Positions 18,396-32,422 are shown, counted from the first letter of the stretch. The stretch is 64,000 bases of DNA from Pythium myriotylum (GCA_023091665.1 JALJCQ010000009.1:3286001-3350000), one strand, 5' to 3'. Made by a program: numbers and translations. Notes: generated by a model from the sequence alone, not told the origin.

Positions 18396-19990
18396 ATGCT
18401 GCGCCTGCTGCTGCCTCTGCTGGCGCTCTCATGCGCCGCCGCGAGCGACATGGAGTCCACCATGGGCATCATCAACTCCCATCGCTCCGTCAAGCTCGAT
18501 CCGAGCGTGCAGCACGTGCCGCTGGACCCGCAAAAGGCCGCGTGGCGACCGCCGCCGCCGCGCGTGCCGAGCCAATTCGACATCTTCGTCGGGCTCTCGG
18601 TCTTCCGCGACGGCTACCGCTGCGCCAAGACCATGGTCACGGGCTTCAAGCGCGCCGTGCACCCGGAGCGGCTCTACTTTGGCGTCGTGGACCAGGTCAA
18701 CGAGGGCGACGCGCGCTGCATCGTCGAGTTTTGCAAGATGGCGGCCGCCGAGTTCCCCGGCAAGGGCGCCTGTCCGTTCCGCACGCAAGTGCGCATCGAC
18801 GAGCGCAAGGCCGACGACTCGCGCGGCCCGACGCTCGCGCGCCACTACCAGCAGAAACTGCTCCACGACGAAGAGTTTTGTCTCCAGCTCGACGGCCATA
18901 GTATCTTTACCAACAAATGGGACGAGAACCTCGTGGCCGAGTGGACGCGCATCGGCAACGAGATGGCCGTGCTCACGACCTACTTGCACCACATCCACGA
19001 CTTTGTCAAGGACAACGGCGACAACAACCCGCCGGGGTCGCTGCCGCATCTGTGCACGACCATCCGCGGCTCGAATGGCATGGTTCGGAACGAAGGCGCG
19101 AGTATGATCAGCGGCTCCAAGTGGCCGCAGATGACGGCGCTCTGGGGCGCTGGGCTCTCGTTCAGCAAGTGCCACGCCGAGCGCCGCGTGCTCGTCGACT
19201 CGCACACGCTTTGGATGTTTGATGGCGAAGAGTTTTTGCGGTCGTCGCATTTGTGGACCCACGGGTACGATCTCTACTCACCCAGTACGCTCGGCTCGGT
19301 TGTCTACCACAACTACTCCAAGGTGCCGGCACGGTATGTTCATGGACTTGGCTTGTTGAAGGGGGAGACGTTGGGACTGATGATTGCGATTGTTCTGTTA
19401 GATTTGAGAACGTCAAAGTGGACCACAAGCAGAAGGAGCTCGAGAGCACGCGCGGACGGAACCGCTTCCGACTCATTGTCGGCCAGGACTTTGTCGGCGA
19501 GGTGGACGCGCGTGAGATGGAGAAGTTTGGCTTTGGCAACGTGCGCACGTTCAAGGACTACCTCGACTTCTCGGGGGTTACGTTTGCCGAGGGCAAGAAC
19601 GACACGGACACGTGTCGTCAGCTCCATTGGGTGCCGTACCGCAACGCGACTGAGGTCGAGGCAATTGTTGGTGGCGGCTGGAAGCTCGGCGCGCCATCCA
19701 AGCGCAAGCCGGAAGACCCGAACGGCCTGGATGAACCGACGGAGCCACAGCACGTTGACAAGCACGGCCAAGCAGGCGCTGGCGCCCACGGCGACACGGC
19801 CCATGAGGCGAACGTGAATGCCCCGGGCGTTCCCGTGCCGCCGATTTCGGACGACGCCCACGTGGGCGGTCTCATGTTCTATTTCATGGTCTTCGGCGGT
19901 TGCGTGTACGTCGTGCTCGCGAATGAAGGCGTGCGGTGGAATATCTCGAACTTGTGGGCCTCCAAGAACACCCACGACATCCGCGCATAG
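18396..19990 (+). CDS. GT60-type polypeptide alpha-GlcNAc transferase, paralogue 2
   Basis: Exons 18396-19333 and 19402-19990 give 508 aa. The 68-nt intron has a gtatgt donor at the same phase-2 position as in the paralogue at 3331-4952. A 17-residue Leu-rich signal peptide is followed by the conserved PPPPRVPSQFDIFVGLSVFRDG entry to the catalytic domain, YFGVVDQVNEGDA, and LQLDGHSIF. Near the C-terminus a Gly/His-rich spacer leads to a single membrane helix (FYFMVFGGCVYVVLA). The topology matches a secretory-pathway enzyme anchored at its C-terminus. Relative to paralogue 1 the catalytic part is very similar, whereas the spacer before the helix has diverged. Confidence 0.82.
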
Positions 19991-20072
19991 ATTCGAACCT
20001 CCGTGAAGATAGATTCCAGTAACACTGCATCCAACAAGTTGAAATGTGTTTGTTTCCTGTGGAAAGAAAGAG

Positions 20073-21394
20073 CTAGCGAATCTGCTGGAGCAGCGAGTCC
20101 AAGGCACGCAGCGCGGTCGGATTCAGATCGTCAATGTCGGCGTTTTCCTTGAGCACCTCCAGCAACTCGACAGCGTCTCTGTTGTCCCGACAGCTCTGGA
20201 GGTTGGCCTCGTGGCCAGCGACAGTGCTCTCGAGAGCCAGCAACGCGTTAGTTTGGAGGGTCTCGTTCTCGGCGAACACGTGCTGGAAGAGCAACCCGAG
20301 TCCGCCGGCTTCGGCGACCATCGACTGGTTCTCGTGGTTCAGGTGGACGCCGTGGTGGATCGCCCACGCCGCCGAGCTGCACACGTCCTCTGGGTATGCT
20401 GGTGAGACCAGCAGGATGAGCTGTGGGAGCGCGCCGGACTCTCGAAGTGCATCTTGCGCCGCCGAGTCGTGGTCAGAAAGTACGTTTCCTAAGGCGAAGG
20501 CAGCGGTGCCTCGAAGCAAATCGGCTAGGTTGAAGTTGTCAGCGACAAGACTACCGCAACGCATAAGAAATGGGAGTCTACGTACAATGGTCGCCTGTGA
20601 GTAAGTCGCAAAGAGCCATGATGTAGTCGATCTCACAGAGCTGCTGGCGACCTCGCGGGAAGCCAGCGATCGTCGCCACCGTCGTCATAGCGGCCCGTTG
20701 GATGGCTTCGTGAGGGCTCGCCAGCACCTTAAACAGAGGCTCCAGCACCTCACCGGTAGCTAGCGATGTCTCCGAAGTGGGCTCGAGAGCGAGATTGCCC
20801 AGAGTGAGGCAAGCTGCAGCCTGGAGACGCGGGTCGGCGTGCGTGAGATACTTGGCAATTACGCCTGCAAGATTCCATTTCGTCAGCTCACAACCAACAA
20901 CCGACCACAGCACGAGCACTGCACTTGCCTGGCGCATTCAGTCGCAGCACTTCCTGCGAGATTAGCGGCTCCGCTGTCAGCTTGATCAGCGCTAAATACG
21001 TCGGTACGTGGAAGTCGGCGAGGCGCTCGTCCTCGAGCAGCGAGATCAGCGAGTCGAGCACGTTGCTCTGGATGATATCCAGCGCTTGGCTCTCTCGCTC
21101 GTCCGTCGTACCGGGCTTGATCTGGACTGCCTGGATCGCCTCGACGACCGGCTCGCGGTCGCCCTTGACGTCCACGTTGCGCAGCCGATCCGCGAGCTGC
21201 CAGATCGATGGGCCGTCGTTGGAAGCCGCTGAGAAAGGCTGCACGCGGCCGATTCGAGTCGGAATCGCGCGAATGGACGACGCGACAGCGTTTCGTTGGC
21301 GCTGCGCAGTTTGCAACGCGCCGATCGCGCTATGGCGAGCGCCAGCGCGTCGCGACGCGACCTTGGCGGCCGTCTTCCACAGGTTGACGAGCAT
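20073..21394 (-). CDS. Armadillo-repeat protein, probably mitochondrial (HspBP1/Fes1-like architecture)
   Basis: Exons 21394-20929, 20864-20586 and 20524-20073 on the minus strand give 398 aa. Intron 1 uses a GC donor (AG|GCAAGT) and intron 2 a GTACGT donor with a gctgac branch-like site; both are phase 1. The first 60 residues are rich in Arg, Ala and Ser and lack acidic residues until SNDG, as expected for a mitochondrial transit peptide. Repeats of the armadillo type follow, such as LQAAACLTLGNLAL, IQRAAMTTVATIAG, LRGTAAFALGNVLS and VCSSAAWAIHHGV. Similar architectures occur in Hsp70 nucleotide-exchange factors, but the specific function here is inferred. It is divergent from PPIL2 with 111 bp between start codons. 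Confidence 0.72.
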
Positions 21395-21505
21395 TGGAGA
21401 TCTGCTCACCAGCTCATGTGGTTACGTACGGTTTTTACCCACTAAGTTCGTGTCCACTAAGTTCGCTTTGCCGGACGTGATTTCCCACTGACCAAGCAAG
21501 AGACA
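21395..21505. promoter_or_regulatory. Bidirectional promoter region with a repeated 12-mer
   Basis: The 111 bp between two divergent start codons contain ccactaagttcg twice (21439-21450 and 21454-21465), in a 15-bp period. A shared promoter is inferred from the spacing; the repeat could be a regulator site. Confidence 0.5.
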
Positions 21506-23570
21506 ATGGGCAAGAACCGCCACTCGAAGGACCGACTTTTCGTCACGCAGACCGAGCACAAGTACCTCTACGGAGGCAAGAAGGCCGAGATCAAGCGCGC
21601 CTATCGACGTACGTTCCAGCCGTGCCGCTCGCGCGCGAAACGGAGCCGAATTGGCGACGCGAGAGGCTCGTGAACTGACGCGACGACTGACAGGTCTCCC
21701 GTACGATTGCTGCGCCATCACGCTCACGCCCTTCACCGTACGTGCGCGTCGATGGGAGCCGAGGTTTCTTGTTAGTGCTGATGGTCTGCGCGTGGTGTCT
21801 GCTGATGATGATAGAACCCTGTGGCGACCCGTGAAGGCCACGTCTTCGACCTCGAGGCCATCGTGCCCTTTGTGAAGGAACACCAGATCGTACGGAGTTC
21901 TTGCAATTGCAGTGGTGGAGTACGTGGATGGCTCATGGAACGGTCGGTCTGGCTGGCTTGTAGAATCCAGTGACAGGCGCGCCGCTCGCGCTGAAGGACC
22001 TCGTGCAGCTCAAGTTTAGCAAAAACTCGGACGGCGCGTACTTTTGCCCCGTGACTTACAAGGTCTTCACGGACAACACCAAGATCGCGGCCGTTGCGAC
22101 CACGGGCAACGTTTTCGCTTATGATGCTATTGATGAGCTCAACATCAAGACTAAGAACTGGACGGTATGTTGGCTTGATGGGTGGGTTATTGGTGCTTGT
22201 AGATAAGTGATTTTGTGCACTGTGGGGTTATGTAGGATCTGCTGACGGGCGAGCCTTTCAAACGCAAGGATATCATCATCCTGCAGGATCCACAAGATCT
22301 CTCCAGTCGAGAGATTGAGAACTTTGAGCATTTACGGCTCGCCAAGGACAAGGAGGCCGGGTCGGCCAGTGATGCCGCCAAGAACATTCGCACGAACGCT
22401 GCGACAGACCGCATCTTGAAAGAACTGGAGGCCAAGAAGGCACAGCAGAAGGCTGTCGCGGAGAAGATCCAACGAGGAGAGACCGAAGGTGTGAGCGAAC
22501 GCGAAAAGATCATTGCGACAGTGACGCATGGGAAGCCGACAGCGACAGCACATGGTGAGGCTGACAAGTCCACTGGCAACGGAACACTCAAATTCTCGAG
22601 CTTCACGACCGGAGAGGTCTCTAGGTCATTCACGTCTAGTGCGATGGTACCAGTGACCCAGCACGGGAAGATGGCAGCGACAGAAACAGAAGTGCTGGAA
22701 GAGCGATGGCGAGTCGTGCGGAGGATGAAGAAGAAGGGTCTTGTGCGTCTGGAGACCACTTTGGGTGATATTGTCGTCGAAGTCGATTGTGACTTTGTGC
22801 CGCAAACTGCCGACAACTTTATGAGCTTGTGTGCGACGAAGTACTATGATGGAGTGTTGTTCCACCGGATCATCAAGGGCTTCATGATGCAAGGAGGAGA
22901 TCCAACTGGTACAGGGCGTGGCGGACAGTCGATCTGGAACAAGCCTTTCCGAGACGAGATTGACTCTCGACTAACTCACGACGCACGCGGTGTGCTGAGC
23001 ATGGCAAACGCCGGCCCAGGAACGAACAAGTCGCAGTTCTTCGTCACTTTTAAGGCGACTCCGCACCTTGACAAGAAACATGCTGTGTTCGGACGAGTGG
23101 TCAAAGGGATGGACGTCTTGGATGCGATTGAGGAAGTCGATACGGGCGCCGAGGATCGACCACTTCGTGATATCAAAATCATCCATGCCCACGTTCTGGC
23201 GAATCCATTCCAGGAATACGAGGACGCACTAGCCCAGGGAACGGATGTGTTCACAGTTGAAAAGGCGAAGAAACAAGAGGCTGAGCGGGTCAAGGGCACG
23301 GTCGTTAAAGTCGGAGACCAATGGGTTGCATATGATGCTGAAGGGTTGGACTTGTCGAAGTTCCATAAGAATGACAGTGCGTCAGCAAAGGCTGGTGTTG
23401 GCAAGTATCTTAAAACAAGCAACAGCTCGTCGGCTAAGAAGCGTCCCCTTCCCGATGAGACATCAGAAGTCACAGAAAAGCCACCTATTGCTGTACCCGT
23501 CGCAATTGAGAGCAAGAAGAGCAAACAGGTAAAGCGAACTGGGGGCTTTGGAGATTTCTCGGGCTGGTAG
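21506..23570 (+). CDS. PPIL2: U-box peptidyl-prolyl cis-trans isomerase-like 2
   Basis: Five exons, 21506-21608, 21694-21737, 21815-21889, 21964-22164 and 22236-23570, give 585 aa. The start MGKNRHSKDRLFVTQTEH is the PPIL2 signature. A U-box pair of sites spans about residues 36-110 (LPYDCCAITLTPFTNPV, NPVTGAPL). The cyclophilin domain lies at about 308-457 with VLFHRIIKGFMMQGGDPTGTG and QFFVTF; the classic active-site Trp loop reads HLDKKH, so the Trp is replaced by His. The tail ends GDFSGW, close to the family end. PPIL2 is a nuclear ubiquitin ligase/isomerase that joins the spliceosome. Four small introns cluster in the first 750 bp, while the isomerase part is one exon. Confidence 0.93.
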
Positions 23571-23738
23571 CCAAGTTGAGCCATCATCCAAATGATCTGT
23601 CGACAAACCATTTCCACCACCACCATCGCTGGTGCATGCGTTGTATTTAGATGAACGAGTAATCGACGACGCTATTTCTGAAGAATTACACCTTTCGATT
23701 CACAGTATGCTCTGGAGCTAAGTGGCCATCACGAAGGG

Positions 23739-25456
<1,718 letters not shown>

Positions 25457-25574
25457 ATCCTTTCAATACAAATATCTAGTCTACACATGTCACACATTCC
25501 ACATTATTTTTTCGGGGCAAGCACTTCCTCTTTGTCCACCAAAAAAGTTCCGATTGACGATATCGCTCTGTCCC

Positions 25575-26809
25575 ATGTCGGCGGGCGGCTTCGCGGCGAT
25601 CCTCGCGCGGCTCCAGGCCGCGCAGCTGCGTCTCCACTGCGATGAGGCGCTGCGTCTCGAGCTCGCCCACGCGCAGCACCAGCTCCACGACGTGCGCGCG
25701 GCCATGCGCCGGCTGCGCGACGTGGGCTCGGCGGCGCGTTCGCTCGGGAACGAGGAGGCCGCGCGCGCGCACGAGGCGCTGCTGGCCGCGCTCGAGACAC
25801 AGCAGCGCGCGCTGGGACGCGCCGTGGGCCAGCTGGGCGGCGCGGTCGCCGTGCGCGTGGCCGACCCGTTCGTGTGCGCCAAGTGCCAGGCAAGTGAGAC
25901 CGTGGAGCCCCAGGTCAAGATCGAGGAGCCGCTGCTGGCCAAGCCGGACGCCGCGGCGCTGTCGCCGCCGAGACGAAGGAAGCCGCCGCCCCCGAGGCGG
26001 AGCGTGGTCAAGCAGGAGCCGCGGCGGAAGCTGGTCGTGCGACGCAAGACCACGTCGCCGGAGAGGGAGGAGGGGACGAAGATGGAGAAGAAGGGAAGGA
26101 TGAAGAGAGAGACCAAGGTTGAGGAAGAGGGGGAAGAAGAGGAGGAGGAGGTTGCAGAGGAGGAGGGCAAGAAGGAGGAAGAGGTGGGCGGAGAGGTTAA
26201 GGAAGAGGTAGAGGAGGAGGATGACGACGACGACGACGACGTCGTGGTCCTGGACGACGACCCTGAGAGCGAGGAGGAAGGCGACGTGCGCACGAGGCTG
26301 AACCGACGAGTAGACGAGTGCTGGCCGCTTGCGACGTCACTCGGCGCGTTGGAGATGCCGCAGCGGAGGCGAGCCGACTATACCGACTTGGTGAAGCGTG
26401 TCACGGCGCTGTTCAAGACGCTCCACGAGTGCGACGCCGAAGATGTCGCGAGTCGAAGCATGCGCAGCGTGATCGTCAAAGCGAAGGACTCGCTAGCGGT
26501 CGCTGTGAGCCTGCTCAGTCTCCATGAAGTCACGGACGCCAGCACGATGACAATCTTTCCACTGGTCAAGGCCGTGGACGTCGCCTCGGAAAAGCACAGC
26601 ACACTCAGGAAGCACATAGTACAGTACGTGGTGAAAATTTCACATGGTCCATCGGCACAAGGTTATTTGATTTCTAATGGTACCTTGTTTGCGATAGGTT
26701 TCGCGATGTGCTCGCCGAGTTCGAGGTCGTCTTGCTGACGAGAAGCTATGCCAAGCACCCTGCGGAGGCGCCGATGTATCGCAAGAAGAGAAAGACACGG
26801 CGTGGATAG
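25575..26809 (+). CDS. P-family member P1 (tandem array, unknown function)
   Basis: Exons 25575-26623 and 26698-26809 give 386 aa; the single intron is phase 2. The N-terminal module (about 5-95) aligns with P3-P8 (FAAILARLQAAQ, ALRLELAHAQHQL, RAAMRRLRDV) but lacks the ASNEA core. A CxxC follows, then a long Lys/Glu-rich linker (about 165-240) ending in DVVVLDDDPESEEE, a hydrophobic-then-acidic motif typical of SUMO-interaction sites. The central helical module is recognisable (LVKRVTALFKTL). The IKPIL module present in later members is missing and the protein ends in a basic KKRKTRRG tail, a likely nuclear localisation signal. It is the most divergent intact member and borders the housekeeping region. 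Confidence 0.75.
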
Positions 26810-27459
26810 AGAATTGTGATGAAGAAAAACTTTTTGGCGATTAACTGATGAAGTACTAATTGACTAATGTACGTATCCGATGACATGTGAACGCAAGGCC
26901 AGTCTTGGTTGCGAGAGGGTTCAAGTTCCGAGTTCGGGAGTAAAAAAGGATCAGCGTAGTGGCTAACCATGTGATGAATGGTGTCGCGTCAGGTAGGATG
27001 GAAGCAGCTCGAGTTTGCATCGAACATGCAAGCGAAATTGCACAGATATCAAATTTATCAGATCCAGTCCCCATGAAGCTTTGTAGATTTGCTGGGCCCT
27101 CCATGACGCCCTGATTGAGAACGCCAACACCAATATCGTTGCTCGAGAGCACGCATTCGAAATGGAGCTGCACACATCCTACACGATGTCCTAAAATGGT
27201 GCGTGAAAGACCAAAAAGTTATGTTGGCGCGTTACTTGTGTTTTGAATGTCCTCGGCAACTAGAATCTCTAGTATTCAGATCCTTTGAAACTGGAGAATC
27301 GTCAGAACGATTCTGTGGGGTTTTGTTTGTCAGTTTGCAGGATTCAAGGATTTTTGAAGCCATGATCAATTTGTCGTGACCGCCTTTCTAAACAAGAAAC
27401 GGGGCCACTCAGTTTTCTCCGACGTTTCCATCTCGCACAAGCGAATCTTCCCAGTAGCC
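26810..27459. other. Intergenic region P1-P2
   Basis: 650 bp. A minus-strand open frame of about 100 codons (26856-27173) contains hydrophobic, repeat-like peptide and could be the relic of an old mobile sequence, but I cannot name it. A tRNA B-box-like ggttcaagttcc occurs at about 26917 without a visible cloverleaf. Confidence 0.4.
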
Positions 27460-29069
27460 ATGGAACGCCACCGATCGACTGGAAGCGAAGAAACTCGACT
27501 CCAAGAGAAGCTGCGAGGGCTGCAGCGGCAGCTCAAGCGAGCCATCAGTACACTCGGCAAGATACGCGCCCTCCGAGAGACCATCCGCATGCATGAGGCT
27601 GTACGCGACGGCAGGCTCGCATATCCGAGTGCTGGAGACGGCGGCCTTTCTCGCTTGGAATCGAGTCTTGAGCAAGTGCGCAGCGATGCCAAGCAGCTCG
27701 CGCTTGAGTACGACGAACTGTCCCTGAAGAAGGAGGAAAAACTCGCCGCCAGTCGTGCGCAGCGGCGGCTGAGCATCAAGATTGAGGAAGAGGCAACACG
27801 CGACGTCGAGCCGGCGGGCGAAGTGGACTACGACACGGATGCCACAATAGACGAACTCAGCTTTGTCGAGGTGGAGGCTGAGAATCTGAGAGAAGGAGAT
27901 TGGGAGGAATTTCTGAAGCTGGATACTGTTCCCAAGACTGAACCACTCAAACCTGTGAATGTCAACGCCGCACAGTTGAAAGTAACAGTGAATGAAGCGA
28001 CAGCGAAGCCGGATAACGTAGCAGATTCACTGGCAGAGTGCCGTGCATTCGTACTCAATCGGACGAGCGATACAACGAAATTCCTCTCTGCAATTCACGA
28101 TTTCATTGCGGCTCTCAACGAAAAGTATCCTCGCACGAAGCCGCGGAAGTCAAGTGTGTGCATCCCACACGAGTACGTCGAAGCTCTGATAAAAGCGAGT
28201 GAGGCTGTGTTGGACCGACTGGTGCAGAGTAACCCGACACTAGCCTTAGTGCAGCCTGCACTTCGACTCCACGATGTGATGGGAAAGGTATCTCAGCCCG
28301 AGTTGGTCGAAGCACTAATCAGGTACGTTGTTTGAATGACGTCCTGGATTCCCGAGATCAGTGCTGACACCTCCAAATCAGTCCAATGCAGAGTCTGAAC
28401 AACATCGTCTCTACCTTTGCCGAGACCCTGGGCGGCATGAAGCGCACGTACCCATCACCCACTCGTGACGCCGTCGCCCAAGAGTGTTTCACCCTCGCCG
28501 TCGATTCGCTCACCACAGATTGTAATCGTCGGCGTCTTGAGCTAGTCGACGCGGTGCTTCGCGCACTCAAGAGCGGGTTCAAAACTGCAATCGCACTGCG
28601 TAAACTGCCTCCCAAGACCACGGAAAGATCAACTAAGAAGGACGCCAAAAAGACGAAGACCCCGTACGACCGCGTTCCAAAGAGCCGAGACAAGGAAAAG
28701 CAGACGAATGATCGCTGGACCATTCCATGGGCTGGGCGCGTGTTGCTTCTCTCAGCCAACATCGCCGCCTACGTGATCGCGACTAAAGCGATTGGCAAAA
28801 CCGAGCGATTCATGCACATTGTACAACTCATTGGCGCGCGCCACCCCATCTTCCTCTCGCTGCTCGAAAGGTACGTGGATCGGAGCCCTTCCTGGGACAC
28901 CAATCTTTCTTTCTCAATGTTATTATTGCTGATGACGAACAGACCGCGCACGATCGTGCTCAAGGCCAGCAAGAAACTTCCCAAGGCGCGTCCGCTCGAC
29001 CTCCAGCACGAAACGCAGCGCGTCCACGAGGCCTGCGTGAAAGCCCTCGAGCAGGCCAAGCAAATGTAG
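27460..29069 (+). CDS. P-family member P2 (tandem array, unknown function)
   Basis: Exons 27460-28322, 28382-28870 and 28943-29069 give 492 aa; both introns are phase 2 at the same places as in P3-P7, with gtacgt donors. The N-terminal coil (LQEKLRGLQRQLKRAISTL) corresponds to module A without the first 25 residues seen in other members. The linker is acidic and shorter. The second module and the exon-2 module are diverged: exon 2 carries a Lys-rich insertion (about KKDAKKTKTPYDR) and a hydrophobic stretch (VLLLSANIAAYVIATKAIG). The C-terminal module is short. It may be the slow-evolving founder of the array or a distant relative. Confidence 0.72.
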
Positions 29070-29718
29070 CCATATCCATGTTTGTAGCTTCAACATCGTC
29101 ATAACCGTTCTTAACTGATTGACGTGTTCCAAAATGGTCGTGTTGAGCAAGAAAGAGGCAGGAAGCACAATGGAGAAGCTGGTGGGAGCCGTCTTCGGCG
29201 CCTCCATGCGGCGGCCATGACTGGTTAAGCACAAGAAAATGAAGTGGAGAAGAAAGAGCGCGTCTTGACGTAACTGTCCGTGGCGGTTCGGGTGTTGTAG
29301 CCTCACTGTGTCGCGAGTAATCTTCTGATGAAGATGAGGGGAGCGAGAACGTCAGAGGGAGGTGTCTACTGACATCCAGCGAGCCACGTATGGCCCGCGT
29401 GGGATCACGAGGGTCTGCTCTGTGTTTGATAATTCTGGCTCGCTACTCAAGAGCCGTCGGTTCGCTCTCTTGCGACTCTTCGCATTGCCCGAGGGACGCC
29501 CCACACACCTCCGACCTCCTTGTTTGCTCACCGTCACGCTCCCCTTCGTTCGGTATTTCCTTCAACAAGGCAACCAGCACGAGCTCGAGACTTGTATTCA
29601 GGCCACAGAGAACGATCTTGCTCTGAACTGGACGCGGTCTCGTGGCCTTTTTCGGACGAGGAGGCTCAGGATCAAGGGATTTATTTCCGGAGACTGCAGA
29701 TTGTGTAAAGCGTCAGCG
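29070..29718. other. Intergenic region P2-P3
   Basis: 649 bp. The frame of P3 is open upstream to 29362 with another ATG, but the extra peptide is Arg-rich and unlike any paralogue, so the gene is placed at 29719. Nothing else is recognised. Confidence 0.5.
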
Positions 29719-31935
29719 ATGGACGACGATGGCTGCGCGGCGCTGCTGGGGCGTCTGAACGCCGATGTCTTGACGGATGCAAGCAACGCAGCGCTCGGTG
29801 AGGAGCTCCAGACGCTTCGTGGACAAGTGATCGATGCCACACGCGCGCTCAAGCGAGTGCGTGGCGTGTGTGACCTCTTGACTCGCGAGCGAGGTCGGCA
29901 CTGTTGCGTGGACGAAGTCGAGGCGCTGGGGAGAATTTTACGAGCCAGGGTCAGTGCATTGCAAAGGTTTGGCGCTCGACAGATAGAAGTCGGTGCTTCG
30001 GTTGGTGGAGGGGAGGGGAATGGAGATCAGTCATTCGAGACGGAGACTGAGGACGGCGCTGACGATGGAGAGATGGGATGGGAGGTGGAAGAGGTAAATG
30101 GCTGCACGAGGAACAGTGACGATTTGGAGAGAACGCTTGAGCCGGTGGGAGTCGAGCCGCGTGAATCCAGCGACGGAGACCAGCCGCAAACGCCCACGCG
30201 ACCGCGAGAGGCTGGACCCGTGATTGAGACGGATCGTGCGGAAGAGGTCTCGTCGGCCTACCAGAGTGCACCGGTGCTCCGAGTCTCTGTCCCAATTTTC
30301 GAGTGCGTTTCGGAGACGGAGACAACAACCTCTCGAGAATCGTCCCCAGAACGTCGAGAAGGATCTGCTGGTACGGTCTCCGTTGTTGACGAAGGAGTCC
30401 AGCAACATGGGGGAAGTGAGGCTCAGCCTCAGCAGAGCAAACCTCAGGTTTCGACTGATACTGCATCAACGATCATTAGTTTGCCGACAACAATGGATCA
30501 GTCAGCGATGGTGGTCAATTCAGCAGCAATACGCGAAGCGAAGGTTCGACCTAAACCGAGGCAACCCACCAAACCGAGACTCAATAAAGCGACAAAGGAG
30601 CCCAAGATTAGCGAGCCTCGGAGTGTCAGCAAAGCTACTAGAGGTGGAGAACGAAGATTGCATATTGATCTTGAAATTAGCAAAGATCACCGTGGAATCG
30701 ACAACGAAAGAGAGGAAGAACTTATCCTGCCGACCGCACCGACAATAACCGCAAGCGAAAGTGAAGCAACAGAACAAGCGGAAATATCCCCAAACCTTCA
30801 AGAGCCCGGCCCACCTCCAAGTGGATGCGATAAACATAACAGCGAAACTACTACTACCGCAAGTGCTTTCAGCGGCGAAGCAAGCGAGATAGAGAAGAGC
30901 CCCCCGCTGATAAATGCGCCGGCTGTGCTTTATCATGCTGAATCAATACTCAGATTGCTCGATGAGATCGAGAGTGACTCTCCAGTTTGGCTGGCTTCGT
31001 TGGAGGCAGTCGCTGACCAAGCAGCAAATCTCGTTGGAATGGTAGACGCTCTTCACGACAGCCAACCAGTAGATCGAAATGGTCTTGACTTGATTGATCA
31101 GAAGACTGCAGTCGCTGTATCACGACTCTCGACCTTACTTCACGCTTCGAGGCCTGTAACTTTCGGTTTGATTCGGATCATCAGTCGCATTCAAGAGCCG
31201 CTGAGAAATGTTAAAGCGATCCCACTATGCTTGTTGCATGCGAAGTAAGACGCGAGGCTTTGGTTGGCCTGACGATATGGTTAGACTGACGGAATCTTGT
31301 TGTGTAGATGCTTTTTATGCCCACCACAGATCAAACCGATTCTTGATGCGATCATACCCGCAGAATTTCTGGCGTCGGATGTGGTGAACGATACTGTCAC
31401 GAAATTGTTATGGCTAGGAGTGACATTTCTGGTCAGCGAGAAGCCGAGCGATAAGATGATATGTGAGTGGCTGAACATGTTCAACACGACGCTTCTTCCT
31501 ACGCACGTCAAGGCGGAGTTCCAAGCGGACCCATACCTATCGGATGGTATCTCTTTCCCAGCCCAATTGCTAATCCTCTCCATGATCGTTCGATGTGTCA
31601 TTACGGTTGGGTCACCGGACCAAAACCGTATGCTGGAGGTGGCAATACAGAATATTCGGATTCATTGGAAGGATTGCGATCACTACTTCATTTCGTGAGT
31701 TTATACACGCCTACACTACAATAGCGCTCACAACAAAGACTGACCCTCAAGGTTTCGTGGAAGCCTCATCTGCATGCTGATTCGCAGGAGAAAAAACCCG
31801 AAGGCTCCAATTCCGACTTACAGCATTTCTCCTGAGATAGAGCGAATCCGATTTTCTATACCATGGTATTATAGCACCCGGCACCAAGTACTGCTGGCCC
31901 GTATGCAAGTGATGGTCGGCGACATATCTCTGTAA
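29719..31935 (+). CDS. P-family member P3 (tandem array, unknown function)
   Basis: Exons 29719-31244, 31308-31694 and 31788-31935 give 686 aa, with two phase-2 introns. Module A (about 5-90) shows LLGRLNADVLTDASNAALG and KRVRGVCDLL. A very long Glu/Ser/Thr-rich linker (about 95-400) is followed by module C (ASLEAVADQAANLVGMVD to RIQEPLR), module D in exon 2 (KCFLCPPQIKPILDAIIP, WLGVTFLVSEKP, FPAQLLILSMIVR) and module E in exon 3 (SPEIERIRFSIPWYY). Modules C and D look all-helical. No enzyme motif is visible. The start is the ATG matching P6-P8. Confidence 0.8.
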
Positions 31936-32422
31936 TGCTGCGTGCGAGTGCATGATTACCCGTTCTCTACAGCTCTGAACTGATGTGGATGGCGGTGAAT
32001 TTCCTATTTGAAAACGTGGTTTGAAGATAGAGTTTTTGCGATCGAATATCTCTCTCCAACTTCCTTTTGGCACTCACAAGGGCGATCGTTGTGGTCAAGG
32101 GCAGACAAGGTACTCGAGATCTTCGCGCGAAATGATCCAGACGATTCTTGCATATTCACCGCTACGCATCAATAGTTAACTTGAGCTAATGAGCTGAAGA
32201 CGGTCGAGAGAACTCGTCGTGCCCAGGTAGCACATTTCATAGTGCTCTGAGATAGTTTATTCCACTGAACCGAAGATTGTGAGGGGCAACTATCGAATTT
32301 GCGGTGAGGATTTCAATAAGGAACATGCATATATGATACGCTGGGACTTCACACAGCGGATTCTATCGAAAGATTTGGCAACTCTTCGACGACTCTTCAG
32401 TATCTCAATCTTGGATACGAGA
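31936..32422. other. Intergenic region P3-P4
   Basis: 487 bp in which no gene, repeat or RNA is recognised. The P4 frame is open upstream to 32279, but the ATG at 32423 gives the spacing to module A seen in paralogues. Confidence 0.5.

Noticed and set aside
25904..26293. Long Ser/Pro antisense frame opposite the P1 acidic linker
   Set aside because: It is the complement of the GAG/GAC-rich repeat and encodes only low-complexity Ser.
26910..26945. tRNA-like B box (ggttcaagttcc)
   Set aside because: No matching A box, acceptor stem or cloverleaf could be built around it.
26856..27173. Minus-strand frame of 105 codons between P1 and P2
   Set aside because: It looks protein-like but no family could be named and there is no supported start; left as a possible relic only.
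29362..29718. Upstream extension of P3
   Set aside because: It is open by chance; the extra peptide is not shared with any paralogue, whereas the ATG at 29719 matches the family start.
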